This document shows positions 1-11,036 of a stretch of DNA of 64,000 nt, piece by piece. The notes beneath the pieces were generated by a model, which was not told where the DNA came from, searched no databases, and worked only from the letters and a program-made list of their open reading frames with translations. The translations under genes were made by a program, and so were the position numbers. How positions within the stretch are numbered: position 1 is the stretch's first letter; each line of letters opens with the position of its first letter. Source of the stretch: Conus ventricosus. Lineage: Eukaryota; Mollusca; Gastropoda; Neogastropoda; Conidae. Location of the stretch: positions 18,173,914 to 18,237,913 of the forward strand of contig CM031622.1 in the NCBI GenBank assembly GCA_018398815.1, read 5' to 3'.

Positions 1-251
1 AATATAAGCGTGATAAAACTGCTTTCGGGCGTTCATATTCAGAAAGTTTTTTTTATTTTTGAGAGCTGAATTTTTTTCTGTAATACACGTTTGCTTTTAC
101 AATCTATATGGGTGACCAAGTGAGATTATTGTCTAAGGCGACTCCCAAAATCTTATAAGAGCTCACTTGTTCAAGTTGCTTATCACAGATGTATATGGTG
201 GGCATAGCCGAGGTTAATTTTTGTCTTTTCTGTCGCGAAGTTATAACAATA

Positions 252-441
252 TTATTTCGTTTTCTGTTCATTTAAGGGCATGTAATTTAGTTTGGTCCAG
301 GTCACTAACTGATCAATATTCTGATGTAATTTAATGGATAGTAGATCTAGGTCAGTGTGCTTGGAGTGGACAGATGTATCATCGGCAAAGAGATCGCATG
401 AGCCATTGATATGTAAAGGCAGATCATTCACATACAGCAAA

Positions 442-475
<34 letters not shown>

Positions 476-1172
476 AGAAGAGGACCGAGTGCTGATCCTT
501 GAGACACACCAAATTTTAGTGGTAAGAATCTTCACTGGTTGTTACATGGGAAAACTGATTGTTGACGATTGGAGAGAAACGATCTTACTTTAAAAAAAAA
601 AAGGACGTGAGTGAAAAGTTTATAGATAGCCAGTTTACTCAATAATAATTTGTGATCAATAACTTCAAAAGTCAATGAATAGTACCCCGGTGAAATTCAA
701 ATCATCGATATTTTCTAACCATTCATCGACAAGATGTGTCAGTGCAGTATGAAAAGAGTGGTTAGATCTGAATCAAGATTGATCAGGATGGAGTAAGTCG
801 TATTTTGTAATATGAGACAAAGTATTTGTTGATATGCGTTTCTAATGGCTTAGAAAGAAGAGACACAAGAGAAATGGGTCTATAATCCGAAGGATCTGTT
901 TTGTCTCCAAATTTGAAGAATGTTATCATTTCGGCTTGCTTGGAAATAGTCGGCAAGTAACATTTATCAATACAAAGGTTATATAGATAAGTTGATGAGT
1001 CAGTAATGAGAGGAGCTCTAAGTTTCCACAATTTTCCGTCCAGATCGTCAGGACTACGATTACCTGTCTGTTTCATATAAACAAGATGAAAATAATCATC
1101 ATAAATCGTTATTGGAGGAACTACAAATTCTGTTTTAACGGTTTCTGACTCACAGAAAAAGTTGTAGTTCAT
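252..1172 (-). pseudogene. LINE reverse transcriptase region (fragmented)
   Basis: The upstream frame (1172-783) has the fingers region: FFKFGDKTDPSDYRPISL is typical of CR1/jockey-like RTs. The downstream frame (512-252) has YVNDLPLHINGSCDLFADDT, with the two catalytic aspartates of the FADD box, then NYMPLNEQKTK, the usual 'LxxNxxKT' strand. Between them the coding is broken in several places. A 32-base A run at 441-472 sits just before YVNDLP and adds a phenylalanine tract, which is either a repeat expansion or a sequencing artefact. Confidence 0.65.
441..472. repeat. Poly(A) tract inside LINE RT
   Basis: About 32 consecutive A bases lie within the RT coding part of the minus-strand LINE, where other LINEs have a few F/L codons. 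It is not at an element end, so it is not the LINE tail. Confidence 0.85.
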
Positions 1173-1514
1173 TCATGTAAGATTTGTCATCTTAAACTGT
1201 TTGATCAGCAATGTTGGAAAAATGGTGATTTAAACTATCAGCAGAAATATCTTTCGGAACCGCACATGTTTTGTCTGAATTTTTACGAGTAAGAATGTTT
1301 ATCGCTTTCCAGATTGATTTTGAGTTACTGTTATTACAGACTAAGTTTTTGAAATATCTCTTTCGAACTGCGCAAGATTGATGTAACTTTGTTCCTTTGC
1401 TTCTTGAATTTTTCAATTTTTTTTAAAAGATTTTTTGATAGAATATATCGTAACCGCATAGCTTTTTGAATATCGTCTCTCAACCATGGGGGTTTAGGTT
1501 AATATTTGACCCTT

Positions 1515-2166
1515 TTAGTAAAACATGCAGCATGGTTTTCTTTTGTAGATTTCTATGAAAGTTTTATGCCAGAATTCAAAAGCTTGATCAGGTTCAGTAC
1601 ATTGATAAACATAAGATAGTGATGATTGAGTTAAATCATTTGGGAAGGAATTCTTGTCAAAGATGGCAAATGACCTGTACGTGATAACTCTATGTCCAGG
1701 TCTAGGAATTTTCGCGCCTTTGTTAAGCCAACACATACCGGCGTGGTCACTACATCCACAATGCGGAGGACATATTTTTATGATGTTATCTTTTTGGTGG
1801 CATAAACATGGTCAGTCAGTGTTTCGGATGTTGGGGTTCTTCGTGACGGTGTACCAACTAACTCAAATAGGCCTGAATTATCATATGTTAGATTCCATCG
1901 ACTGTTAATTTTAAGAAGGTATATGATAAAATCACCGAAGAGAATGATTTTGCTTCCGACCAGTGAAGCAGCTTCCATCATTTCGTTGAATTTGTCGTAC
2001 CAGTCAATGCGCTCAGAGGGGTTACTGTGTAAAAATCCAATGAAAATGCGTTTGCTTTTCTTAATTTTAACTTGGACCCAAACAGATTCATACCATGACG
2101 TTCAAGAGAATTAAATCGTGTGCACGCAAGAGACTGGCATGAATAAAGTATTAACCCTGCTTGCAT
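1515..2166 (-). pseudogene. LINE apurinic endonuclease region (fragmented)
   Basis: Three short minus-strand frames tile this interval. They contain GSKIILFGDF, the usual 'GDFN' strand of exonuclease-endonuclease-phosphatase domains (here with I in place of N), followed by DHVYATK and HCGCSDHAG, which match the 'TDHxx...SDHxP' region of LINE endonucleases. In an intact element this enzyme nicks target DNA for target-primed reverse transcription. The frame changes at least twice, and the expected SDHxP histidine step is present as SDHAG. Confidence 0.6.
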
Positions 2167-2190
2167 TAGGGGACATGGGTCAAGTCGAAC

Positions 2191-2694
2191 ATGGCTGTAA
2201 CCTGGTATTGATACATCTTCATCAGTTATAATATTTAGTTAATCTAGACTCAGCACAACAAAATAAATGCCACTGCTTTCCAGAATTATAAAGAATAGGT
2301 CATAACTCTTCCTCTTTGTTAAGTACATGATTTGTATTTTAAAATTCTATTCCAAGACCGTCCTTGGAAGGCCAAGTGTTTACTGTGAGCATTTTGGCAG
2401 ACCGAAGCGAACAAAAGTACGTGCCCTCACATACAAAATGACTTGCACATATACTACAATTTCAGGGGGTGGCAACTGTGTATAGCAGCAGCACAACTAA
2501 ATGAAGATGAATCAAAGATATCGAGAAGAATCAATACGCGAGACAAGGGAATGCGCTAAAAGGAGGCACCGGGGATCACAAAAATGTTATAAAAAAAACG
2601 AGGCACTAGACATCACTTTGAACTTCAATATAAATGGCCAATAATTCAATGTAATTCACGCACAGCACAGGAAAAACAATTAACAAATCAAAGT

Positions 2695-2700
<6 letters not shown>
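2191..2700. other. No gene seen
   Basis: AT-rich unique-looking sequence between the LINE and a CA microsatellite. No ORF with recognisable features, no splice-bounded exon and no repeat structure noticed. Confidence 0.5.

Positions 2701-2782
<82 letters not shown>
2701..2782. repeat. (CA)n microsatellite
   Basis: About 80 bp of nearly pure CA repeat preceded by a short GC alternation. Confidence 0.95.
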
Positions 2783-2786
<4 letters not shown>

Positions 2787-2840
2787 CAATAATTGGTATC
2801 AAGAAACATGTGTATGAAGTTGACAAAATACAAAAAAAAA

Positions 2841-2950
2841 ATCAGCAGCAATTTCGAACAACGCAACAGGCCGATGAAAAAAAAAAACAAATTCAAGAAG
2901 CAATAGTAAAAGCAGCAATTTCAAACAACGCAACAAGCCGATGAAAATAC
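2841..2950. repeat. Short direct duplication
   Basis: A roughly 38-bp phrase containing GCAGCAATTT, ACAACGCAACA and GCCGATGAAAA occurs twice, starting near 2842 and near 2911, with a few substitutions. Confidence 0.8.
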
Positions 2951-3207
2951 AAGCGACAAAATAAATAACGGAAAACTAGTTTAATATGAGAGATGAATCA
3001 ATATAACTCTGATCTCCAAAGAAGGTCGACACTGGTACAGGTCCACACGCCCAATTATTGATAATCAGGAAATGCAAACAAGTGGTGGTACAAATGAAAA
3101 TCCTAGTGTCCAGCTATTATGTGCCGAACAAGTGTTTTGATCGTACAGTCAGTCTTTAGATTCTCATGAACATGAGTTAGGAGGCAACTACAATACAGCC
3201 CTTTCTC

Positions 3208-3326
3208 TCCCCCCCCCCCCCCCCCCCCCCCCGTTGTCTCTGTCTCCCAACGCCACTCCCTCTCCGCGCGCGCGCGCATGCGCACGCAGGTGAGGTGAAA
3301 TTGCTGAAAGAAGGTGAAAAGAAATA

Positions 3327-3371
<45 letters not shown>
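3208..3371. repeat. Poly(C) tract and (GA)n microsatellite
   Basis: A C run of about 24 bases (3208-3232) and a (GA)n array (about 3331-3371) flank a short CpG-bearing stretch with alternating GC/CA near 3266-3290. The ORFs across it are repeat translations. Confidence 0.9.
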
Positions 3372-3374
<3 letters not shown>

Positions 3375-3958
3375 AGATATGCACTGTGTCTATCACAAAG
3401 AAAGACGCCTGGCACCGCTTTATGTCATGATAATTCACCATTGTTGGTAGTTGTGACTATTTAGACTATTTAACATATGGACGTCATTATGTTTAACCAG
3501 TGCAAATAATGGTTCATGTTATTGGTCGGATACAAAGGTTGGGTAACAGGTAATGAATTCAGATGACGTGGATGGGTTCTGACCATGGTAGGGTAACCCT
3601 GACCCCATGGCAGTATTGACAGGGTAGTTTATTTGGAGGTGGGGTTGTATGATTCTGTTTTGGCGGGTGTGTGCGTGTGATTCTGTTATGGTGTGGTATG
3701 TGTGTACATGTGGTAGTGGGGGTGGGGGAGGGGTGGTAGGATGTGTGCGTGCATGTGTTAATATTTATATACATGTACAGACTAATACAAGATGGATAAA
3801 TGAATTGACAAGGAATGATCGAGCACGGTGGAAAGAGTGGAATTTTTTTTTAATGATATACTTGTTTAATATTTGTTCAATATGTGAATTTGATGATAGC
3901 ACCACAAACAAATTTTCCTTTGCTCTATGGGGACAAATAAAATATCGTGTATCGTGTA

Positions 3959-3960
<2 letters not shown>
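3372..3960. other. No gene seen; TG-rich
   Basis: Contains T/G-rich sequence (3650-3770) and AT-rich sequence (3840-3950) leading into a (GT)n array. No coding signal beyond repeat-driven ORFs. Confidence 0.5.

Positions 3961-4029
<69 letters not shown>
3960..4029. repeat. (GT)n microsatellite
   Basis: About 68 bp of pure GT repeat, preceded by three copies of the phrase ATCGTGT. Confidence 0.95.
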
Positions 4030-4031
<2 letters not shown>

Positions 4032-4059
4032 GAAGGGAAATGCTGCACGGAATGAAAGG

Positions 4060-4565
4060 GGGTACGGCATGGTCTGTGACATGATTATTATTGTAGCTAA
4101 GATCTTGATGGGGGTAAGAACGAAGCACACAACCATACCAAGAGGACTGATTTGGACCCTCTGTATTTGACGGGTCATGGAAACGTGAATCACATTGAGA
4201 AACACTACCCATTGACATATTAGGATTGTATGACTGTCGGGAGTCAGGGATATGTACCTGGATAGCTCTTGGGGAATAACTAGGTGGGTGACCATGCCGG
4301 GTAGCAGGGATGCTGTTGACAGATCGGGAGATATTAGGAATACGGTGCGCAGAGAACAACTGTCGGCCAGCAGGCATGTCAGAGCGGAAATCATTGTTAA
4401 GTCTGAAGTTGCCGGCAGTGGTTCTGGACTGAAATTCCCGTGAAACACTGTTTGCTCCCTGCCCAGTATTTAGCTGATCCTGCTCCGTCTGGTAGTCTCT
4501 GCGCTGTGGTGATATATCCACCAGCCAGTCAAGGACAGTTCGCTTGACTTTCGAAGCTAACTGAG
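4060..4565 (-). CDS. Candidate host coding exon, unrecognised
   Basis: A minus-strand frame stays open from a possible splice acceptor at 4565 (pyrimidine-rich tract ending CTCCCTCAG) through about 165 codons before running into the CA repeat. Composition is unlike repeat translation: it is rich in R, Q, S, N and P, with phrases such as KRTVLDWLVDISPQRRDYQ. The polypyrimidine tract is supplied by the (GA)n/poly(G) array at 4580-4664 read in reverse. No known domain is recognised and no clear 5' donor closes the exon; it may be low-complexity, disordered protein. It could also be a retroelement ORF1 piece. Confidence 0.35.
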
Positions 4566-4579
4566 CTGAGGGAGAGACA

Positions 4580-4581
4580 AA

Positions 4582-4648
<67 letters not shown>

Positions 4649-4664
4649 GGGGGGGGGGGGGGGG
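4580..4664. repeat. (GA)n joined directly to poly(G)
   Basis: About 58 bp of GA repeat (to about 4638) passes without a break into a 26-base G run (about 4639-4664). Confidence 0.95.
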
Positions 4665-5030
4665 AGAGAACGAACGAGCAGACGAACGAAAATTTATTTT
4701 ACAGGGTAATGAGATAAGCAATGTAAATGCTTTTTACCACCCAGCCCTCGGGCAAAAAGAAAGAAAACAAATTAAAGTTGCAATCAATTCAAATAAGCTA
4801 GTCACAAAAAGTTAAGGGCCAGACAGAAAAACTCTCACCAAAATAAAACGACATAGCGCACAGGAAAACAGCTTATACCGTATTTTATTTCATGTCTTTA
4901 GCTTTCATGTCAATGCCATTGCAATTGTGTCAATTTAATTTTTCTGGACAAAATCAAGGATCAAACATCATAACCCCTCTTTTTGAAAATCACAAAATTG
5001 ACAATTCACAAGAAAGTTTATTGAAAAGCT
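4665..5030. other. Flank of Tc1 element, no gene seen
   Basis: AT-rich sequence between the poly(G) tract and the transposase 3' end. It probably includes the transposon's terminal region, but I could not pair it with an inverted copy on the far side. Confidence 0.4.
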
Positions 5031-6059
5031 TCAGTAGTGCGTATGTCCGCCATTTGCACCCACACATTCCACGCATCTAGGCCTCATGGACTGGATCAGA
5101 GTCACAAGGGTCTGTTGAGGCATGGCGTTCCACTCCTGCAGCAGAAATTGGAACAGTTGGTGGAGGTCAACAGGAGGAGGGTGGTTGTCGTTGACGCGGC
5201 GTTCCAGATGGTCCCAAAAGTTCTCAATAGGGTTCAAATCAGGCGAACGCGATGGCCAGTCCAGTCGTGGAACCTGCTGCTGCCTCAGGTAGTCGTTCAC
5301 CACACGGGCGCGGTGTGGAGTGGCGTTGTCGTCCATGAGGGTGGCACCGGGTCCCATGGCTTGCAGAGTGGGGATAATCAACGGCCTCACGATTTCATCT
5401 CTGTACCTTACGCCAGTAAGTCTGCCTGGCACAAGGTGAAGGGGTGTCCTGCCATGAAGGTGGATGCCTCCCCATACCATCAGGGAGCCGCCTCCATAGC
5501 GATCGTGCTCACGAACACAGCCATCAGCAAGCCTCTCCCCTGGACGACGCCAGACGCGTACCCGGCCATCATTTCGGGACAGGGAGAATCTTGACTCATC
5601 GGTGAAGAGGATGGTGCTCCATTGCTGCCTCGTCCATCGCTGATGACGTCGACACCACCTCCTTCTGGCCTGTCGATGGTGCTGTGTTAGTGGGAGACGT
5701 ACGGCGGGCCTTCTTGAGTGGAGGTTGAAACTGTGAAGGCGACCTCGGACGGTCTGGCGACTTACGTTGATGTTAGTCGTTCTTCTCAGCTCCTGTCTCA
5801 GAGTGGTTGCATTGATGGTTCTGCTGCGGACTGCTGTCAGCATCAACTAGCGATCGTCTTGCCCATTGGTGATTCTTGGCCGCCCTGAGCGTGGTCGTTC
5901 CTCGGCTCTTCCAGTGTCTTGGTATCGCTGGTGAAGGCGTTGAATGACTTAGTGGCTCACTCCCAGACGTCTTGCCACCTCTCTTCCAGAAATGCCATCT
6001 TGGAGCCATCCCAGAGCCCGGCCGCGATCTAGTGTTGACAGTTTTCGTCTTGGAGGCAT
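5031..6059 (-). pseudogene. Tc1-family DD34E transposase with two in-frame stops
   Basis: Cut-and-paste transposase of the Tc1/mariner superfamily. The frame runs from an ATG at 6059 to the stop at 5031, about 342 codons, the normal family length. The N-terminal part reads as a helix-turn-helix (GWLQDGISGREVARRLGVS), followed by an arginine-rich linker. The catalytic core shows LFTDESRFS (first D), MDDNATPHRA (second D) and DLNPIENFWD (E), with 34 residues between the second D and the E. Two substitution-type stop codons (TAA after the first helix-turn-helix, about 5951; TAG just before the ATG used by the longest open segment, about 5849) interrupt an otherwise unshifted frame. The copy is therefore inactive or could be read only from residue 72 on. 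Confidence 0.9.
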
Positions 6060-6780
6060 GGTTATTGCAGCCCCGATTAGCGGTCATTTTATACCCACCG
6101 CAGGCAAATTGTCATTGAAAAGTGTTCAACATAGGCAGGCCTTGCACGTGCACTGTGCCGATTTCTCAATTCAAAACTGCTGTGTAATCTGCGCCTGGCC
6201 AAACTTCATGTATTATTCACGGATTTTTGGTGTTTTGGCTGAGCGCATATTCTCGACCCGAAAAATGCGTCGTCTGAAAGATTATTTCGGTCATACAGTG
6301 TGGTGTGTGAGCTGTCAGAATAGCTCAGAATGAAACACGCTGCGCTTTGTTTTACGAGCATTCAGACCCATTACTTAGAGTACCCCAAAATCTAAGGCGG
6401 CCTTTAACTATTTGTGACCAGCTTACATACAAAAGGAATAACAATGACACTGATAAGGTATTGAATTGTTCAATACAAATTAACAATTGAGAAACAAAAG
6501 TTGACTGCAGGATTCGTTGCAAAATGAAAAAATAATAAAGTTTATAAAAACCTTTTGGTGGTAGTCAAATCCATTAGTGAGAAAACTGACGTTGCAAGCC
6601 ATAGGCCCGTTGTCAAAGTGAAAAGAAGAGGACAGTGTAGACAGGAAAGCCTATGTGAGAATTGGGTGAGAACATTTCATTTAATGATTACGTTGGACCA
6701 GAATAAAGTGACTGATCACTGTTCATGTGTATTGAGCTCACACAGACACACACTGCAGTTCACACAAAGACACCAACACA
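6060..6780. other. Tc1 flank and unassigned sequence
   Basis: Begins with the probable 5' untranslated and terminal region of the transposon (6060-6350). The rest is AT-rich with no gene signal. I did not find convincing terminal inverted repeats. Confidence 0.4.
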
Positions 6781-6786
6781 CACACG

Positions 6787-6892
6787 CCCCCCCCCCCCCC
6801 CCCCTTTTTTTTTACCCACCACAACCCCCACAAAACCACATACACACACACACCACCACCACCCTGCACCACAACACACACACACAAGGAGG
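6787..6892. repeat. Poly(C) and CA/CCA-rich low complexity
   Basis: An 18-base C run at about 6787-6804 followed by T8 and then C/A-rich sequence with short CA arrays to about 6892. Confidence 0.9.
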
Positions 6893-7188
6893 GGAATAAA
6901 TGGAAATATTCACTATTTAGCCTACTGAAAGAAAAAGAAACAGAGGCTAAAGAAGGACAGGACAGAGAGATTAAGGCAGAAGGGCCCTGGCTCAGCTAGA
7001 CGTCAGTGACTCTGATGTTCCATCCCAGCTGGCTGTGTGGTGCCCAAGCGGCTGATGACAAGGTTCTCCATGTGCTTTCTGTACACACGGTCTCTGGGGT
7101 TCTGCCACACTGCTGCTATCTTCGCATGACTGCAGCTGTGATATGGACCAACAAATGTTGGCCGACTGGGTTGTTGTAGCCCAGCTTC

Positions 7189-7458
7189 ATGGACCTCAGG
7201 TGCTCTGAAAAGCGGTCGGTGGTAGTTATCCCATACCATCCTCACAACCTACCAGTCTGCAGAATCCTACGTGAAAACTTTAGTCTCCTCCAACAAGACC
7301 CAGACCTCAAACAAATCTTTTCCAAGCCACCGCTGATTGCTTTTCAGAGGGACAAGAACCTGCGTGACATGCTTGTGAGGTCCAAGCTTAGACTGCAGGC
7401 CACCCAGTCAACCTCACCAGGGTGCAGACCTTGTGGGGACAAAAAATGCAAGACGTGA
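7189..7458 (+). pseudogene. Penelope-like retroelement C-terminal fragment
   Basis: The plus frame contains PHNLPVCRILRENFSLLQQD, then FSKPPLIAFQRDKNLRDMLV and the cysteine pair CRPCGDKKCKT. This order (HxL...IL, then 'PP..AFRR..NLRD.LVRS', then CxxCxxxxC) is what I know from the region after the RT in Penelope-like elements. The frame stops exactly where the foldback end of the virus-like copy starts (7455), which suggests that copy inserted into this retroelement. The RT itself is not seen upstream. Identification rests on motif memory. Confidence 0.55.
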
Positions 7459-7551
7459 GAGAACAGCATTTTACCAATTCTAACTCACTTGCTCCTCCAC
7501 CGAGTTTTTGGGCGAAAGTGGCCTAAAAGCCGCCTTTCCCTGTTCTCTGAC
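7455..7551. repeat. Foldback terminus of element copy 1
   Basis: GAGAACAG (7459-7466) and its reverse complement CTGTTCTC (7540-7547) close a 97-bp unit. The interior matches, with changes, the hairpin at 17595-17695. It lies 34 bp beyond the ATPase stop codon. The stem is eroded compared with copy 2. Confidence 0.6.
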
Positions 7552-7586
7552 AAGTAAGACTTCAATAACCAAAAAATAACGATTAT

Positions 7587-8199
7587 CTACAAACAAACAT
7601 ACTGTGCAGGGTTATCCGTTTTCAATACTAATTTACTAAACTTTTCAGATTTCAGTTTTTGCTTAATCCTGTGTTTTTCCTGATCATTTTCAATAACATC
7701 ATTTTCGCGCAAACATTCTTCAAATGAGTCTCTGTCTTTCATGTGAAATAACACTACAGTCTTTAACTGTTCTCTAAAGTCTTTTAAAACCGAGTTATAT
7801 TTCTGGCATAAAATCCACACACTTATCCCATCATGTCTTCCACTGAAAGCTAGTTTTGACAAAGTGTTTCTCTTTTTAACTATATCTTTTTCTGCTGAAC
7901 AGTCATCTATAATAAAGAGTGTCTGCGTTCCTTCAAACACTTTATAAAAGTATTCTAAACACTCACTCAGTTTAGTGCTCAGGATTAACTAAATATACGT
8001 CATTGTCTGTCCATATAAACCTTCTATCATGATATGCTTTGTTCCTTTTAAGTGTTGGACAGAAAATCACAATATGATCAAAATTATAGCGATAAACTGT
8101 TTGTAATAAGTCTAGGACAAATATTGTTTTTCCACAACCAGTCTGCCCACAAATCATTGAACAATGAGGGGATTTTATCATAAAGTTTAACTGCTCCAT
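7587..8199 (-). pseudogene. Virus-like DNA-packaging ATPase (A32/FtsK-like), copy 1
   Basis: Predicted P-loop ATPase that would translocate genome into capsids. The ATG is at 8199 and the TAG at 7587; length about 204 codons, near the 200-250 usual for Polinton-type packaging ATPases. Walker A is GQTGCGKT (about 8131-8155) and Walker B is LFIIDDCS (about 7905-7930), with FSGRHDGISVWILCQ after it as a sensor-type strand. One frame break lies near 7975, between the two motifs, caused by a small indel relative to copy 2. It is last in a minus-strand block and its ATG is 17 bp from the stop of the upstream gene. Confidence 0.8.
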
Positions 8200-8215
8200 A
8201 GTTTTATAACAGAAT

Positions 8216-9073
8216 TTAATCTAATCCAGTTATTATTTTTATCATACTCTCCGTCAAAACTTGTTCAGTATAATAAAACCCTACGAGGCCTAAATGTGTA
8301 AGATTAATCCAATTCAGTTCTGTAAGATTGTTTCTATGTAAGTCAACATTGATTTTGTTGCTTGTTGTTATGATCTTAATATCCTCACCATTGTGAAGAC
8401 GACGATGGTAACGTTAAGGCGTTTAACGTCTAAGTTTTGCCAGCTAATATTAATTCCTTTTATAAGGACGTCACTAACCCCACAACCCCGTCCCTCTCCA
8501 CATCTTTAAAGACAGAAATTTCAAATATCATTGTGAACGTGTCTCCTAATTTTCTGCTTGGAAAGAACTGTAATTTTGTAGAAGCTTTTTTTACAACTGT
8601 TTCTTTTCTGTGGAGGATGTACTGTTTTTCCCATACGGCGTTATTTCAATTTCTTCCGACTATTGTCGTCCGGCATAGACTTACATGTAAAGGGCCAGAG
8701 TTGAATGCTTTTCTGAAACTTTTTTGACGGCTAAAATATGTAAATGGGCTTATGAATTCAAATTTTTATGTCCCATTCTAAATATGGTTCTAAGTGCCAT
8801 TTGAGGTCAGGTTTTCGAACTATTTTATATTCATACTGGCCAACATTATTTGCCTCTAGATTGCGCAGTTGTTCTAGTTTAGGAAACTTTTTGCTGTCGG
8901 CAACCTCTTTACGTTTATAATCACCATCTTTAGTGTATTCAAAACCATACAAAGCGCCTAGCTCGCCGTTCTGTTCAAAGTCCGCAACATCATGCAAGGT
9001 CTTATAATTCTAAGGTTAAACACCTTACAGCGCTAATGAAACTCTGATTCTTCTGGCCCACTTGGGGCTACAT
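8216..9073 (-). pseudogene. Conserved element protein B, copy 1
   Basis: Homologue of the 18373-19227 gene. The best preserved stretch (8997-8758) includes ADFEQNGELGALYGFEYTKD and YEYKIVRKPDLKWH. The ATG at 9073 is followed directly by a stop in this copy, and several further indels break the frame. Function unknown; its place beside the packaging ATPase suggests a virion or packaging role. Confidence 0.6.
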
Positions 9074-9082
9074 TATTTTTTA

Positions 9083-9815
9083 GTAACGTATTATTTATTT
9101 TCCAAAACAATGTGCAGGTTATCACATTTCACACTTTTCCCCGCTTTGTCTTTGATTTTTATATTAAATGATCCGACCCTCCACAAACTAATCTTTTAAA
9201 ACCGTAAATAAGGGGAATTGTATAAGTTCATAAATCGCAATATGCAGCTTTCCCTGACGGAAGAGCTCTTAAAACAGTTGAAGGGTCTTCCCATCATATA
9301 AGTTTCATCAGAGCTTAGCTCATCCAAATGAATATAGAGGTAATGAATGTAATGCAAGATCGAGCGGATTTTTCTCCCTCATAAGTAGTTTTGTTTGCTG
9401 CAACCTAAAACTATGAACGGGCAGATGGGTAGTTGTAAAGCCTAACATTTAGCTAGCTCTTAATCAAAAAGTAACCTACTTTTCTTCTTTCAGTTTGAAG
9501 GCCAACATTGTTTTTAAGATTAGCATTGTTTAAGTTTTGAGAGCAATGTTTGAAGTTACTCATTGCTTTCTTTTAGTGAGCAAAACCCGTAATATAACCA
9601 ACAGGTATTGTTAACTGGCTAACTTTTGGTCCCCTGTTGTGTCAATTTTTTGAACCTTATTATTCTTCTTTGATTCACTATATTAAACCTTACAACTTTG
9701 TAGAATATTTCATGGAGCGAGACCGTTTGGGCCCCGCAATTGTTATCATAGCAGATTCTAAAAACGAAGGACGGTCTTGAGTATGTTATTGTTACAACTT
9801 TTTTGAACGAAATAA
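9083..9815 (-). pseudogene. Conserved element protein C, copy 1
   Basis: Homologue of the 19234-19935 gene. The N-terminal part reads VTITYSRPSFVF and the middle carries several frame breaks. It is transcribed divergently from the plus-strand gene that starts at 9818, so the two starts share a very short promoter. Function unknown. Confidence 0.5.
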
Positions 9816-9817
9816 AA

Positions 9818-11036
9818 ATGAGCGCGTTCAAATATACTGATGCAAAATATTCTGTGGCCCGCACACAATCTTAAAAATATAACAACTGACACCCTCGCAC
9901 ATGTCCCTGTGACCAACTGACCCCCTTTCATAAAAAGAAGTACTCTTTCCATTAAAGCAGAATATCTTAACCCTCCTATTATAACACGACGCATCCCAAA
10001 AGTGTGGTTTAGTCCATCCGATGCAGTTTTATCAGAACCAGTTAAACTTTGCTGTGTTTTGCTGCATCAACGGGGTGTGGAGGTCGATGCTGATCACATT
10101 AAATCATCCTAATCCTTTGTTAGGGTCAGTGTATAGGTTTCCATTTCTATTACAACCTTCAGAGGGGTATTTTGACTGAACTGCAAGCGCCATTATACCA
10201 AATGACAAACCGTTTAATCCCATCAGCAACAGAATCCATTAAGGCTTTTGAACGAATCTGTAAGAATTCAATATTAACATCAAGACAGACTTTAGACAAA
10301 AGTCTGATCTTAATCATGGCTTAGGCACCCCTTATTATTGGGGCGTGCACAGAAAGTATAAGTATGACTGGAATCCTCCTTACACATCTTTCTCTTCAGG
10401 CACAACTGTTCACCTCGGTCCATAGAGCAAGAGCATAAAACAGCATGGACAACATTTATCTAGACACTTCTAAGGGCCTAACTAGGGCGGGAATAGAACG
10501 AAAAAACGACTCTATTCGTACTTACGTTTGGTGTTTGCTAGGGTCGCAAGCACAGGCAAGATCAAGCATAACTGATCCTTCTACTGGCTTTGACGCGCAA
10601 AAACAATACTTAGCAAATTTAGAGGACGCCATTAATTCTACAGTTGTTTTTACCTTCAAGTATCAAAGGTACCAACATGTTTTTACAATACGCAAGATCG
10701 AAAGTAGACTTTGCGTTGGCACTGGTTTATACATGCTGCCTTCTGACCTCAGACTCCAGATAGGTACAATAATAAACTATAATAATGAAATTCGTATAGC
10801 GGGCAATGAACAGAAGGTTGGGAAAAACGACATAAATTCTGAGCCAGTAATATTACAACCAATAAAAGAACACCCAAGATTAAGTCATCTAATCCCCGAA
10901 GTCCAAACCCCCAAAGTCATTGAAGGCTCAGCAAAGCTCGCGGACTCTGTTCGCGATGACCATGAATATGAAAAGACAGCGCTTGTTCTTGGATTAAACT
11001 GGCATAGGATTACTTGGTCTTTATCTTACTAAATAG
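9818..11036 (+). pseudogene. Conserved element protein D, membrane-anchored, copy 1
   Basis: Homologue of 19953-21159. ATG at 9818; the best open part is 10445-11032 and the final codons (TAG at 11034-11036) encode a glycine/leucine-rich hydrophobic tail. Multiple small indels lie between 9860 and 10440. Its 3' end overlaps the minus-strand coiled-coil gene by 27 bp. Confidence 0.6.

Larger units (their letters stand above)
60..2190 (-). mobile_element. Decayed non-LTR retrotransposon (LINE), endonuclease plus RT
   Basis: The minus strand reads through an endonuclease region (about 2166-1515), then a linker, then a reverse transcriptase (about 1172-250) in the usual LINE order. The coding is split over several frames by indels and stops, so the copy is probably inactive. 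The RT part carries phrases such as DYRPISLVSLLSKPLE and an FADD catalytic box (LFADDT near 380-400), which fit a jockey/CR1-like RT. Sequence from about 250 down to 60 still reads like the RT thumb. The clade is inferred from motif wording only and no terminal repeats or tail can be delimited. Confidence 0.75.

Noticed and set aside
3649..4448. ORFs of 173 and 227 codons over the GT array
   Set aside because: Both are driven by the GT/CA repeat (VCVC... or HTHT...). Only the frame entering from 4565 has non-repeat protein character.
7003..7245. Minus ORF upstream of the Penelope-like fragment
   Set aside because: It overlaps the plus-strand fragment and has no recognised motif.
8437..8727. 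Plus-strand 96-codon ORF in element copy 1
   Set aside because: Antisense of gene B, which is conserved on the minus strand in both copies.
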